DNA of 64,000 bases from Pedobacter ginsengisoli (GCF_030244015.1 NZ_JASSYX010000002.1:434001-498000), one strand, 5' to 3'; shown: positions 1-8,448, numbered from the stretch's first letter. Notes: a model not told the origin generated them from the sequence alone. Translations and numbers: made by a program.

Positions 1-1458
1 CTCCGGCCCAAGGTTTATCAGTACTTTGTGGAAAGTGATACCAATGGTAAACCCTTCAGCAGATTGAACCGCTCCCTGATCTATCAGCGTGCCAAAATGG
101 AGAACGATACTATTCCTTTTGGCACCCAGCTGGATGTTTATGAAAATGGATATGAATGGCTGAGTCACAGCATAGCGGCCGTTAGCCATCACGAACTGGA
201 TGAAAATCCGCGGGTGCTGGTGGGGGGTCCGGATTGTGCCCAGCCTTATGCCGCTAGTATTTATAACATTTCTGCGATGAGTTTTGGTTCTTTGAGTCAG
301 AATGCTATTCTGGCTTTAAATGGCGGTGCCAAAATGGGCGGCTTTGCCCACAATACAGGAGAAGGAGGTATCAGTGATTATCATTCACTGCCCGGTGGAG
401 ACCTGATCTGGCAAATCGGAACTGGTTATTTTGGCTGCAGACATCATGATGGTACCTTTAATTACGAAGCATTTGCCGAAAGGTGTAAATCTGAGCAGGT
501 AAAAATGATTGAGATCAAATTGTCACAAGGGGCAAAACCGGGACATGGCGGCATATTGCCGGCTAAAAAAGTTACGCCTGAGATCGCCAGGATCAGGTTG
601 GTTAAAGAGGGGTTTGATGTCATTTCCCCACCTGCCCATTCCGCTTTTAAAACACCTCTTGAGCTGATTGCATTTGTGAAGAAACTGCGTGAATTGTCCG
701 GAAGCAAACCCGTAGGCATAAAGTTATGTATTGGCAGGAAAAGCGAGTTTTTTGCCATATGTAAGGCAATGTCAGAAACAGGCGTGTATGTCGACTTCAT
801 CACCGTAGATGGGGGTGAAGGCGGAACCGGAGCATCCCCACAGGAGTTTTCCAATGCAGTCGGTATGCCTTTAAGGGAAGGGATAGCTTTTGTGTACGAT
901 GTACTGACCGGGTTCAATCTGAAGAAACACATCAAGATCATTGCTTCGGGAAAGATAGCTTCAGGCTTCGACCTGGTCAAGAACATAGCGTTAGGTGCAG
1001 ATCTGTGCAATTCAGCAAGAGGAATGATGTTTGCTCTTGGCTGTATACAAGCACTGGAGTGCAACAGCAATACTTGCCCGACAGGTGTGGCGACACAAGA
1101 TCCCAGCTTAATGAAAGGACTTGTGGTTGAAGATAAAACGGTAAGGGTATTTAACTTTCACAGACTTACTGTAGCGAGTGCGGTCGAACTGCTTGGTGCG
1201 GCTGGTCTGCACCATCCATATCAGCTGACAAGAGTTTATATCAACAGGAGAATTGCGCCAAATGTGATGCAGTCTTATATGGAGAGTTTTCCATACATAC
1301 CGGAGGGTAGTTTGCTCCAAACACCATATCCGCTGAGATTTGAGCTGGGTATGGCACTCAGTACGTCAGCTAGTTTTGCACCAACAGATTATAAAGTTTC
1401 CAGGGTAGATTATGCACATGCCAGCTCATTTAATGACGATTTGGAAGATAATAACTGA
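1..1458 (+). CDS. FMN-binding glutamate synthase family protein (5' end outside window)
   Basis: The reading frame is already open at base 1 with family-like sequence (RPKVYQYFVESDTNG), so the gene starts before the window and the GTG at 28 is not its start. It matches the FMN/Fe-S synthase domain of glutamate synthase large subunits: a GEGGISDYH loop, GGEGGTGASP, and a 3Fe-4S-type cysteine set near window codons 348, 354 and 359, followed by CPTGVATQDP. Stand-alone proteins of this family lack the glutaminase domain, and their substrate is often unknown, so glutamate synthesis should not be assumed. It converges on asnS across a strong hairpin. Confidence 0.88.
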   Translation, partial: LRPKVYQYFVESDTNGKPFSRLNRSLIYQRAKMENDTIPFGTQLDVYENGYEWLSHSIAAVSHHELDENPRVLVGGPDCAQPYAASIYNISAMSFGSLSQNAILALNGGAKMGGFAHNTGEGGISDYHSLPGGDLIWQIGTGYFGCRHHDGTFNYEAFAERCKSEQVKMIEIKLSQGAKPGHGGILPAKKVTPEIARIRLVKEGFDVISPPAHSAFKTPLELIAFVKKLRELSGSKPVGIKLCIGRKSEFFAICKAMSETGVYVDFITVDGGEGGTGASPQEFSNAVGMPLREGIAFVYDVLTGFNLKKHIKIIASGKIASGFDLVKNIALGADLCNSARGMMFALGCIQALECNSNTCPTGVATQDPSLMKGLVVEDKTVRVFNFHRLTVASAVELLGAAGLHHPYQLTRVYINRRIAPNVMQSYMESFPYIPEGSLLQTPYPLRFELGMALSTSASFAPTDYKVSRVDYAHASSFNDDLEDNN

Positions 1459-1470
1459 ATCTAAGCATTA

Positions 1471-1518
1471 ACAATACGAACGGCCTGGTAATAAAAATTA
1501 CCGGGCCGTTCGTATTGT
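1471..1518. terminator. Convergent-gene hairpin
   Basis: An inverted repeat pairs 1471-1485 with 1504-1518 and continues as GGTAA/TTACC around a short A-rich loop, with one internal mismatch. It lies between two converging genes and probably ends transcription from both sides. Neither side has a good T-run, so it is not a textbook intrinsic terminator. Confidence 0.6.
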
Positions 1519-1530
1519 GTAATATGTTCG

Positions 1531-2979
1531 TTAAAACTCAGCATTTTTAGGGAAACGGGGGAACGCGATCACATCTCTGATGTTGGTCATTCCTGTTACA
1601 AAAAGCACAAGTCTTTCAAAGCCAACGCCAAAGCCGGAATGTGGTGCCGAACCAAAGCGTCTGGTATCTAAAAACCACCAAAGCTCTTCTTGCGGGATTC
1701 CCAGTTCTTCCATTCTGCTTACCAGTTTATCCATACGTTCTTCTCTTTGCGATCCACCAACCATTTCTCCAATACCAGGAAAAAGGATGTCCATAGCGGC
1801 CACCGTTTTTCTGCCTTGTGCATCCGGCTCATTTTGTCTCATATAGAACGATTTGATGTCAGCAGGATAATCAGTCAGGATCACCGGCTTTTTAAAATGT
1901 TTTTCAACCAGGTAGCGTTCATGTTCTGATTGCAGATCATCACCCCATTCGTCAATCAGGTATTTGAACTGTTTTTTCTGGTTAGGTTTTGATGATCTCA
2001 AAATTGCTATGGCCTCGGTATAGGTTAACCTTTCGAAGTCGTTGTTCAGGCAGAAACTAAGCTTGTCTATCAGTGACATTTCACTCCGTTCATTCTGAGG
2101 TTTTGTTTTTTCTTCTTCTTGTAACCTGCCGTTCAGAAAATCGATTTCTTCCTTACAGTTGTTCAGTGCATAATCGATTACATATTTCAGCATGTCTTCT
2201 GCGAGTTGCATGTTGTCTTCCAGATCAGCAAATGCGACCTCGGGCTCAATCATCCAGAATTCTGCAAGGTGACGCGTGGTGTTGGAGTTTTCCGCTCTGA
2301 ATGTGGGTCCAAAGGTGTAAATCTGCCCAAAGGCCATTGCAGCCAGTTCACCCTCAAGCTGACCCGATACTGTCAGGTTGGTGGAACGGGCAAAGAAATC
2401 TTCAGAAAAGTCAACTTTTCCATCTTCGGTACGTGGTGGATTTTCAAGATCAAGAGTGGTGACTCTAAACATTTCACCTGCACCTTCAGCATCGGACGCT
2501 GTAATGATCGGCGTATGCATATAGACAAAACCCCGTTCATTGTAAAACTGATGGACTGCAAAAGCAAGCGCATGACGCACTTTGAAAATGGCGTTGAAAG
2601 TATTGGTCCGGAAACGCAGGTGGGCAATTTCTCTTAAAAATTCCAAACTGTGTTTTTTGGGTTGTAAAGGGAATTTTTCGGGATCGCTGTCGCCTAATAT
2701 TTCAATTGAAAGGGCCTTGATGTCCACACGCTGGCCTTTGCCTAAGGATTCAACAACAGTTCCTTTTACAGAAATCGCTGCTCCAGTAGTGATGCGTTTT
2801 AGTAAACCTTCAGGTGTATTGTTAAAGTCGACTACGATTTGGATGTTTCCCATACAGGATCCATCATTTATTGCGATAAACTGGTTGTTGCGAAAGGTGC
2901 GCACCCAACCCATAACGGTTACTTCTCTGTTAAACTCAGTTGTCTCTAGCAGACTTTTTACTTTTTCTCTTTTAATCAT
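1531..2979 (-). CDS. asnS: Asparagine--tRNA ligase
   Basis: This class IIb aminoacyl-tRNA synthetase charges tRNA-Asn in the cytoplasm. The N-terminal OB-fold ([13 protein letters not shown]) is followed by class II motif 2 near residues 222-241 ([16 protein letters not shown]) and motif 3 at the C-terminus ([12 protein letters not shown]). At 482 aa it is slightly longer than the E. coli enzyme because of a charged insert in the catalytic domain, which I believe is usual in Bacteroidota. The ATG at 2979 (MIKREKV) is preferred over one 14 codons upstream because the earlier codons overlap the -7 promoter element and do not resemble the family. Confidence 0.96.
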   Translation of the reverse strand: MIKREKVKSLLETTEFNREVTVMGWVRTFRNNQFIAINDGSCMGNIQIVVDFNNTPEGLLKRITTGAAISVKGTVVESLGKGQRVDIKALSIEILGDSDPEKFPLQPKKHSLEFLREIAHLRFRTNTFNAIFKVRHALAFAVHQFYNERGFVYMHTPIITASDAEGAGEMFRVTTLDLENPPRTEDGKVDFSEDFFARSTNLTVSGQLEGELAAMAFGQIYTFGPTFRAENSNTTRHLAEFWMIEPEVAFADLEDNMQLAEDMLKYVIDYALNNCKEEIDFLNGRLQEEEKTKPQNERSEMSLIDKLSFCLNNDFERLTYTEAIAILRSSKPNQKKQFKYLIDEWGDDLQSEHERYLVEKHFKKPVILTDYPADIKSFYMRQNEPDAQGRKTVAAMDILFPGIGEMVGGSQREERMDKLVSRMEELGIPQEELWWFLDTRRFGSAPHSGFGVGFERLVLFVTGMTNIRDVIAFPRFPKNAEF

Positions 2980-2999
2980 GGTTTTATTGTGGAGAGGGT

Positions 3000-3007
3000 C
3001 AAAAATA
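3000..3007 (-). promoter_or_regulatory. Putative asnS -7 promoter element
   Basis: CAAAAATA on the plus strand reads TATTTTTG on the minus strand, a match to the Bacteroidota -7 box TAnnTTTG. It would start transcription about 14 nt before the asnS ATG. I see no convincing -33 element. Confidence 0.45.
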
Positions 3008-3021
3008 AGGAAATACTTCAA

Positions 3022-3340
3022 GAAATAACAGGGCTTATTTTAATGCACCTATTTTATCAGATTGGTGTTTTTATTGTGTGATTTTTTAATATTTTGATGA
3101 TAATAGCTATGATATTGGTGTGTTTTTGTGGTTTAATGTTGATTATTTGTGTTTATTATTATAATATAGATGAGTTTTTGATTTTTTCATATTTATTTTG
3201 GCAATTTCTTGTGGAATTTATCTTGTTTTGTGGGTATATCTTGATTTTTGTTAGTTTATTTCGGTATATTGTTGTGTGTAAATTGAATTTTAACCAAAAT
3301 ATTTTAAAAAATAAATGAATTTTTATGTTTTTTTAATAAA
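3022..3340. other. Very AT-rich intergenic stretch without a recognisable gene
   Basis: This gap upstream of asnS is extremely rich in A and T. One 74-codon frame (3094-3318) is made almost only of I, L, F, Y and C, as expected from AT-rich noncoding DNA, and it has no ribosome binding site. I see no gene here. Confidence 0.6.
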
Positions 3341-3346
3341 AGTTTC

Positions 3347-3354
3347 TATATTTG
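3347..3354 (+). promoter_or_regulatory. Putative -7 promoter element upstream of a short hairpin transcript
   Basis: TATATTTG is an exact TAnnTTTG match, and a second copy lies at 3371-3378. No coding region follows before the terminator at 3384, so if the element is active it would make a short noncoding RNA. Confidence 0.35.
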
Positions 3355-3360
3355 TAATGC

Positions 3361-3422
3361 TCGTTTAATTTATATTTGGTTAGAGAGGCCAACAATTGGA
3401 TAGTTGTTGGCCTCTTCTTTTT
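3361..3422 (+). ncRNA. Candidate short noncoding RNA
   Basis: A TAnnTTTG box at 3347 and an intrinsic terminator ending near 3422 bracket about 60 nt with no reading frame. The predicted transcript is mostly the terminator hairpin with a short AU-rich 5' tail. It does not resemble 6S RNA, SRP RNA or tmRNA to me. It may equally be a terminator with a chance promoter-like match. Confidence 0.25.
3384..3422 (+). terminator. Intrinsic terminator
   Basis: A perfect 12-bp stem (AGAGGCCAACAA pairing with TTGTTGGCCTCT, 8-nt loop) is followed by TCTTTTT on the plus strand. It is the first of three terminator-like hairpins within 200 bp. Confidence 0.8.
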
Positions 3423-3448
3423 AAGAGCGTATAATTTTTGATAAATAC

Positions 3449-3487
3449 AAAAGGGACATCTGGTGCGAGACGTCCCTTTTATTTTTT
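3449..3487. terminator. Intrinsic terminator-like hairpin
   Basis: AAAAGGGAC (3449-3457) pairs with GTCCCTTTT (3472-3480), followed by ATTTTTT on the plus strand. The minus strand reads through a weaker T-run. No gene lies between it and the hairpins on either side. Confidence 0.6.
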
Positions 3488-3534
3488 CGGTGTTATCAGC
3501 CGGCCGATGATAAAACCTATTGCCAGGCTGACTG

Positions 3535-3577
3535 AAAAAAATAAGGGATACCTGATTAAGGTATCCCTTATTTTTTT
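3535..3577. terminator. Bidirectional terminator downstream of sucC
   Basis: A perfect 18-bp inverted repeat has a 7-nt loop (TGATTAA) and T-runs on both strands. It starts 13 bp past the sucC stop and is the natural terminator for that gene. Confidence 0.85.
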
Positions 3578-3589
3578 AAGATTTATTAA

Positions 3590-4780
3590 TTATGCCAATA
3601 CTTCAGTTACCAGGGCAGCCGCATCTTTTAACGCGATAGCTGAATATACCTGCAGTCCCGAATCGTCAATTAGTTTTTTAGCTTCTACAGCGTTTGTACC
3701 TTGCAAACGGCAGATAATTGGGACGGGAACGTTTCCGATTTCTCTATAAGCATCGATAACACCCTGTGCAACACGATCACAACGAACAATTCCACCGAAA
3801 ATGTTGATCAAAATAGCTTTTACATTTGGATCCTTAAGGATGATATTAAATCCGGCCTTTACAGTCTGGGCATTTGCAGTACCACCTACATCAAGAAAGT
3901 TAGCAGGTTCACCACCGGCAATTTTAATGATGTCCATAGTCGCCATTGCCAAGCCAGCGCCATTTACCATACAGCCAACGTTTCCATCCAGTTTTACATA
4001 ATTGAGGTTTGATTCACTTGCTTCCACATCAGTCGGGTCCTCTTCCAGTTTATCGCGCATGGCTGCATAATCCGGATGACGGAACAAGGCATTTTCATCG
4101 AGATCAACTTTAGCATCAACCGCAATGATTTTATCATCAGATGTTTTTAAAACCGGATTGATCTCAAACATTGCCGAATCAGTGTTGTCGTAAGCTTTAT
4201 AGAGTGCAGTTACAAATTTTACCATCTCTTTAAAAGCGTTGCCGCTTAGACCTAAGTTGAAAGCAACCTTACGTGCTTGAAAACCTTGCAGGCCTACTTT
4301 TGGATCAATTTCTTCTTTGAAGATCAAATGAGGAGTGTGTTCAGCCACTTCTTCAATATCCATACCGCCTTCAGTAGAGTACATGATGATGTTTCTTCCA
4401 CTGGCACGGTTTAATAAAACACTTACATAAAATTCTTTAGTTTCTGAAGCTCCGGGATAGTAGACGTCCTGCGCAACCAAAATTTTATTGACCTTTTTAC
4501 CTTCCGGACCTGTTTGAGGAGTTATAAGTTGCATACCCAATATTGCAGCAGCTTTTTCCTTGACCTCATCGAGGTTTTTGGCAAGCTTAACGCCACCGCC
4601 TTTACCGCGACCACCTGCGTGGATCTGAGCTTTAATTACAACCCAGTCAGAATTGTAATCAGTTTTCATTTTTTTAGCCGCTTCTACAGCCTGTTCAACC
4701 GTATCGGCAACAATGCCTTCTTGTACGGCTACACCAAAACTTTTAAGTATTTCTTTACCTTGATATTCGTGGATATTCAT
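3590..4780 (-). CDS. sucC: Succinate--CoA ligase, ADP-forming, beta subunit
   Basis: This is the ATP-grasp subunit of the TCA-cycle enzyme that makes ATP or GTP from succinyl-CoA. The protein (396 aa) starts [16 protein letters not shown], the invariant SucC N-terminus, so the ATG at 4780 is the start rather than one 16 codons upstream. The glycine-rich nucleotide-binding segment [12 protein letters not shown] and the ligase-domain segment [18 protein letters not shown] are present. The alpha subunit gene sucD is not in the window, as is common where the two genes are unlinked. A promoter lies directly upstream and a strong bidirectional terminator follows. Confidence 0.96.
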   Translation of the reverse strand: MNIHEYQGKEILKSFGVAVQEGIVADTVEQAVEAAKKMKTDYNSDWVVIKAQIHAGGRGKGGGVKLAKNLDEVKEKAAAILGMQLITPQTGPEGKKVNKILVAQDVYYPGASETKEFYVSVLLNRASGRNIIMYSTEGGMDIEEVAEHTPHLIFKEEIDPKVGLQGFQARKVAFNLGLSGNAFKEMVKFVTALYKAYDNTDSAMFEINPVLKTSDDKIIAVDAKVDLDENALFRHPDYAAMRDKLEEDPTDVEASESNLNYVKLDGNVGCMVNGAGLAMATMDIIKIAGGEPANFLDVGGTANAQTVKAGFNIILKDPNVKAILINIFGGIVRCDRVAQGVIDAYREIGNVPVPIICRLQGTNAVEAKKLIDDSGLQVYSAIALKDAAALVTEVLA

Positions 4781-4798
4781 TCGCTGAAAAAATTTGTT

Positions 4799-4829
4799 CA
4801 AATCTACAATTTCAAACGCTTTATACAAA
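4799..4829 (-). promoter_or_regulatory. sucC promoter (-33/-7)
   Basis: On the minus strand TTTG (4826-4829) and TAGATTTG (4799-4806) are separated by 19 nt, the usual spacing of the Bacteroidota housekeeping promoter. Transcription would start about a dozen nt upstream of the sucC ATG. This is the most complete promoter I see in the window. Confidence 0.6.
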
Positions 4830-4874
4830 TAAAGAAGAGCCGATTGTTCAGACTATTTTTACAAGCTCGACACT

Positions 4875-5624
4875 TTAATAGTTTAGAGGCAGGCCGATCT
4901 TCGGATTTTTAGGTTGGGGCTTTAGCCTTTTGATGGTCTTGTTAAACTTGAGCTTCATTTTGATCCAGTAACGTTCAAAATTGACGTGACCAGCCTTAAA
5001 CAGTTTTGCATGTGCAAACCAGACAACCAATGCGGTACTGAAAAAAAATACACCGTACGCATAATAGCTGATGAATCTCGCAAAAGCATTTTTTTGGTGG
5101 TAAATCAAACCAAGTCTTTCGATCTGGAAGGTAATATGGGCAGCTTCATCCACTAGTATGTCGGTACAGATTTGTTTCAAGAGTTTGCATCCTGTCGCGT
5201 CTTTAAGGCACTGATAAAAAATCTGTGCGGTGCTTTCCACTGTAATTACTGCAATGGTCCAGAATTCCATATTGTTATTTAAACCTCTTATTTTTCTGAA
5301 CATGCTGTCACCCCAATCTTTTTTGATCCTTTCTTCTTTAATCAGATCGAGATATCTGCCCAGGTTGTTGCCATGCTTCTGTTCTTCCTTAATGAATAAC
5401 CTGATGGCTGAAGTATAATCGGGATCTCGCAACCGACGGGCATGTTTAGTAGCGGCGTCGATTAGGTTTTTACCTTCTGAAGTCTCACCCAGCTGCCATG
5501 CCTGTAATGACTTTAAAATGCTTTCCTTTTCTGTTTCACTAAGAGACGGTTTGATCGTCCAGTCTATTCTTTTGTTTTTAAGATTGCGATCAAAATAATT
5601 TATCCAGTATTTGGAGTCATGCAT
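4875..5624 (-). CDS. Ferritin-like (di-iron type) protein with a C-terminal membrane segment
   Basis: This 249-aa protein is mostly helical. It carries a four-helix-bundle metal-ligand pattern: EEQKHG near residue 80, a glutamate in TVESTAQ near 128, and DEAAH near 157, which together suggest a carboxylate-bridged di-iron site. A hydrophobic segment near residues 187-208 (YGVFFFSTALVVWFAH) is a probable membrane anchor, and the tail is very basic. I do not recognise a named enzyme; oxygenase, desaturase-like or iron-storage roles are all possible. The start MHDSKYW at 5624 is preferred over one 21 codons upstream. A palindromic site (5742-5758) lies upstream. Confidence 0.7.
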   Translation of the reverse strand: MHDSKYWINYFDRNLKNKRIDWTIKPSLSETEKESILKSLQAWQLGETSEGKNLIDAATKHARRLRDPDYTSAIRLFIKEEQKHGNNLGRYLDLIKEERIKKDWGDSMFRKIRGLNNNMEFWTIAVITVESTAQIFYQCLKDATGCKLLKQICTDILVDEAAHITFQIERLGLIYHQKNAFARFISYYAYGVFFFSTALVVWFAHAKLFKAGHVNFERYWIKMKLKFNKTIKRLKPQPKNPKIGLPLNY

Positions 5625-5741
5625 ATTCCAGAGTTTTAAGTTTATTAATTTATAACTGTGATTTAAATGAATACTTCGCCGAATCACGCTGAGTTTCCTT
5701 AATGCCCAACTGTATAATCTTTAATTGGCTTTTTTAAAAGC

Positions 5742-5758
5742 ACTTTGAATTTCAAAGT
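5742..5758. promoter_or_regulatory. Palindromic operator ACTTTG-N5-CAAAGT (copy 1)
   Basis: ACTTTG AATTT CAAAGT is preceded by TTTTAAAAGC. The same flank, palindrome and 5-bp spacer length recur at 6719-6735. This copy lies between the 3' end of the winged-helix regulator and the start of the ferritin-like gene, about 120 bp before that start. Confidence 0.65.
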
Positions 5759-5774
5759 ATATGTGTAAAAAAAA

Positions 5775-6071
5775 TTAAAGCCCCTTTATCATTTTTTCTA
5801 ATGCATCCAGGTGAGCCTTAAAAGCCTGTTTCCCCAGGTCTGTGATGCTGTAGGTGGTATTGGTCTTTTTGCCAATAAAGGCCTTCTGCACTCTGATGTA
5901 CTCTGCCAGTTCTAATGTACTTAGGTGAGAGGCAAGGTTCCCATCTGTCAATTCCAAAAGTTGTTTAAGTTCATTAAAACTAATGTGCTCATTAACAATC
6001 AATACCGACATTACGCCAAGCCTGATTCGGCTGTCAAATATCTTATTTAAGGCTTCAATGGGATTTTTCAT
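5775..6071 (-). CDS. Winged-helix transcriptional regulator (MarR/HTH_34-like)
   Basis: This 98-aa protein is a single winged-helix domain. The recognition region (ISFNELKQLLELTDGNLASH) is followed by a wing (VQKAFIGKKTNTTYSITDLG) and a short C-terminal dimerisation helix. Proteins of this size and pattern in Bacteroidota are usually repressors encoded with a small membrane protein, as here: the upstream gene ends 2 bp before this start. The paired palindromes at 5742 and 6719 flank the operon and are the likely binding sites. Its signal is unknown. Confidence 0.85.
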   Translation of the reverse strand: MKNPIEALNKIFDSRIRLGVMSVLIVNEHISFNELKQLLELTDGNLASHLSTLELAEYIRVQKAFIGKKTNTTYSITDLGKQAFKAHLDALEKMIKGL

Positions 6072-6073
6072 AT

Positions 6074-6709
6074 CTATTTAGCCCGTTCATATTTAAAGTA
6101 CATTATCAATCCATAAAAAATATGGAGTATACCAAAACCAATCGTCCAAAAATGAAGCCCATAACCGATATTGAACATAGCGACCAAGCCCAGAGCGATT
6201 TCGCAGATACCTAAAAAACGGATATCGCTGTAAGTGTATTTGCTGGCATTGATCAGTGCCAAACCATAAAACAACAGGCAAGAAGGCGCGATCAGTCCGT
6301 AAGTGCCAGGATGAACTAATAGCAAAGCGATAATAAAGAGCCCGCCTGAAATCAATGGAATGGCGAGGTTAATAAGCAGGTTCTTTGCGGTCTTGTCCCA
6401 AAGCGGCAGGCTTTTCTTACGGCTTTGGCGCAATGTAAGCAGAAGCCCGCCAACTAAAGCTATCACCAGTACGCTCAAACCTATTTTTATCAGAGAGAAT
6501 TCAAGGTCATCCAAATCTAAAGAAATGCCATATCCATAGCGGTTATTTGAATAATTGTCTAGCTCTCTGTGTGCCAGAAATGCACCGCCCAGAGCAGTAA
6601 TTCCAGCAAAAACCCCGGACAATCCGCTTAAAGAAATAAATCTTGACGAACGGTCCATCATTTTTCTGATGTCGTTCAATGCGCTAAGTTGTTCTTCTTG
6701 ATTACTCAT
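6074..6709 (-). CDS. Multi-pass membrane protein of unknown function
   Basis: A cytoplasmic N-terminus of about 23 residues (SALNDIRKMMDRSSRF) leads into a 211-aa protein with roughly six hydrophobic segments, starting with SLSGLSGVFAGITALGGAFL and continuing to the C-terminus. No catalytic motif is visible. It is the first gene of a two-gene operon with the winged-helix regulator, so it may sense or report a membrane condition to that regulator. That role is inference from gene order. Confidence 0.8.
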   Translation of the reverse strand: MSNQEEQLSALNDIRKMMDRSSRFISLSGLSGVFAGITALGGAFLAHRELDNYSNNRYGYGISLDLDDLEFSLIKIGLSVLVIALVGGLLLTLRQSRKKSLPLWDKTAKNLLINLAIPLISGGLFIIALLLVHPGTYGLIAPSCLLFYGLALINASKYTYSDIRFLGICEIALGLVAMFNIGYGLHFWTIGFGILHIFYGLIMYFKYERAK

Positions 6710-6718
6710 TTTAAAAGC

Positions 6719-6735
6719 ACTTTGTTTTCCAAAGT
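6719..6735. promoter_or_regulatory. Palindromic operator ACTTTG-N5-CAAAGT (copy 2)
   Basis: ACTTTG TTTTC CAAAGT lies 10 bp upstream of the membrane-protein start codon, where a repressor would block transcription or initiation. It shares the TTTTAAAAGC flank with copy 1. Autoregulation by the co-encoded winged-helix protein is the simplest explanation. Confidence 0.7.
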
Positions 6736-6842
6736 TATTCTTATTTTTTTTAAATCAAAATTATTTTTCACAATATCTTTTATGCAATTACACATTCTGT
6801 TTTAGGTTTCAGCCGCTGCTTTTTAACCTCCCTACTTTTTAC

Positions 6843-6850
6843 TAAGTTTG
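6843..6850 (+). promoter_or_regulatory. Putative lolD -7 promoter element
   Basis: TAAGTTTG is an exact TAnnTTTG match that ends only 4 nt before the lolD ATG. Transcription would begin at or next to the start codon, giving a leaderless mRNA. Confidence 0.5.
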
Positions 6851-6854
6851 CAGC

Positions 6855-7505
6855 ATGCTAAAAGCCACTGGTATAAAAAAAGCGTATGGTAATCTGCCCA
6901 TATTAAAAGGGGTAGACCTTTCGGTAGAAAAGGGAGAGATCGTGAGTATCATTGGTGCATCAGGAGCGGGAAAAAGTACCCTCTTACATATATTGGGTAC
7001 GCTGGATAAACCAGACGGGGGCACGGTTGAACTGAATGGTACAAAGGTTAGCGGCCTTAGCGGCGAACTGCTCAGTGTGTTCCGCAACAAAAATATTGGT
7101 TTTGTTTTCCAGTTTCATCATTTGCTACCTGAATTTACCGCACTTGAAAACATCTGTATACCAGCGTTTATTGCTAAAACAAGTAAAAAGCAAGCCGAGC
7201 ACAGGGCAGCAGAGCTTTTGGAGTTACTGGGGTTGAAAGACCGGGCCCATCACAAGCCGAATCAGCTTTCAGGCGGCGAACAACAGCGTATCGCTGTCGC
7301 CAGGGCATTGGTGAATGATCCGTCAATTATATTAGCAGATGAACCTTCAGGCAATCTGGACTCTGCAAACGCAAGCTCACTTCATCAGTTTTTTATTACG
7401 CTGAGAGATAATTTTAAACAGACCTTCGTTATCGTGACACATAATGAAGATCTTGCTAAAATAAGTGACAGGGTGGTAACTATGAAAGACGGTTTAATCA
7501 TATGA
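6855..7505 (+). CDS. lolD: LolD-type ABC transporter ATP-binding protein
   Basis: This 216-aa ATPase belongs to the MacB/LolD branch of ABC transporters. Walker A is GASGAGKST, the signature is LSGGEQQR and Walker B is [13 protein letters not shown], the last being typical of LolD/FtsE/MacB. LolD powers release of lipoproteins from the inner membrane, but no LolC/E permease gene is nearby, so the partner is unseen and MacB- or FtsE-like use is possible. Its last 4 bp overlap the next gene, indicating translational coupling. The start codon sits just after a promoter box. Confidence 0.85.
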   Translation: MLKATGIKKAYGNLPILKGVDLSVEKGEIVSIIGASGAGKSTLLHILGTLDKPDGGTVELNGTKVSGLSGELLSVFRNKNIGFVFQFHHLLPEFTALENICIPAFIAKTSKKQAEHRAAELLELLGLKDRAHHKPNQLSGGEQQRIAVARALVNDPSIILADEPSGNLDSANASSLHQFFITLRDNFKQTFVIVTHNEDLAKISDRVVTMKDGLII

Positions 7506-7816
7506 GGATATTGATCACAGCAGGAAAATCTGCCAGGGCGTTTAAACTACTGAAAGAATTCAAAACGGATGAGATAATAATGGCGGATTATGGTGAAATG
7601 CCTCAATTTCCGTCCAAAGAATATCAGTTTATTTCGTTAGGGACTCAAAATCAGGATACAATTGCACATACCCTTTTAACTTCATGTCTCGACAATGCTG
7701 TCAACGCCATATTGCCGGTAAACGATTTTGAAATTGAAGCCGTTGTCAAATCCTGTACATTGTTTAAAGAATTCGATATTCAAGTGCTCACGTCTGCTGA
7801 ATTAAACAATGTATAA
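7502..7816 (+). CDS. Small pre-ATP-grasp-like Rossmann protein
   Basis: This 104-aa protein begins [20 protein letters not shown] and contains [12 protein letters not shown], a pattern like the N-terminal domain that precedes ATP-grasp folds in carbamoyl-phosphate synthase relatives. No ATP-grasp domain follows before the stop, so it is either a free-standing domain or a reduced gene. It overlaps lolD by 4 bp and is 17 bp before the HAD gene, so the three are probably co-transcribed. No function can be assigned. Confidence 0.75.
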   Translation: MRILITAGKSARAFKLLKEFKTDEIIMADYGEMPQFPSKEYQFISLGTQNQDTIAHTLLTSCLDNAVNAILPVNDFEIEAVVKSCTLFKEFDIQVLTSAELNNV

Positions 7817-7833
7817 ACACATAATCCAGCCAT

Positions 7834-8448
7834 ATGTCTTTTGAGCAATACATTCAGGATAAACGAGCGTTTGTGTTCGAACTGGATGACGTAATTTATC
7901 CTGAAAAAGACTACCTGTTGCAGATTTACTATTTATTTGCACAGTTCATGGAATATGGAGAACAGATGGATGCCGGTGCCATGATCAGGAGTATGCAGGA
8001 AACCTATTTTTCTGAGGGAGCCGACGCCGTATTTGATAAGACTGCAAGATTATTTAATATTCCATCCAAATACAAGATCAATTTTGACATGCTGCTGCAC
8101 AGTGGTCGTCTGCCCCTAAAATTGCTAATCTTCAATAAGATATTAAAGTTTATGCAGGAAATAGTTGTCGAACGCAAGCAGATATTTATATTCACCAACG
8201 GACAGCCCGCACAGCAGCTTAACAAGATCAAACAAACAGAATGGCATGGTCTCGAAAATTACCTGGAAGTTCACTTTGCCCTTGAATCGACGGCCAAGCC
8301 TTCAGCTAAAGGGTTGAAAATGATTATGGAAAGGCATAAATTTAAAAAAACAGATGTATTGCTGATCGGTAAACTGGATGTCGATAAGGTGTGCGCAAAA
8401 AATGCAGGGGTGGAATTTTTAGAAGCTGATAAACTATTGCTACCTTAA
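7834..8448 (+). CDS. HAD-like protein with degenerate catalytic motifs
   Basis: The fold pattern of a haloacid-dehalogenase phosphatase is clear over 204 aa: motif I region RAFVFELDDVIYPEKDY, motif II IFIFTNG, a lysine in AKPSAKG, and motif IV region VLLIGKLDVDK. However, the motif I nucleophile aspartate is Glu16 (FELDD instead of FDLDD), the usual threonine is Val20, and the first motif IV aspartate is lysine (IGK instead of IGD). These changes should abolish ordinary phosphatase chemistry, so a binding or structural role is more likely. It follows the pre-ATP-grasp-like gene. Confidence 0.82.
   Translation: MSFEQYIQDKRAFVFELDDVIYPEKDYLLQIYYLFAQFMEYGEQMDAGAMIRSMQETYFSEGADAVFDKTARLFNIPSKYKINFDMLLHSGRLPLKLLIFNKILKFMQEIVVERKQIFIFTNGQPAQQLNKIKQTEWHGLENYLEVHFALESTAKPSAKGLKMIMERHKFKKTDVLLIGKLDVDKVCAKNAGVEFLEADKLLLP

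Noticed and set aside
462..1070. 202-codon minus-strand frame
   Set aside because: Antisense to the conserved glutamate-synthase-type gene; the forward frame carries Fe-S and FMN motifs.
3094..3318. 74-codon plus-strand frame
   Set aside because: Composition is almost only I, L, F, Y and C from AT-rich DNA; no ribosome site and no family-like sequence.
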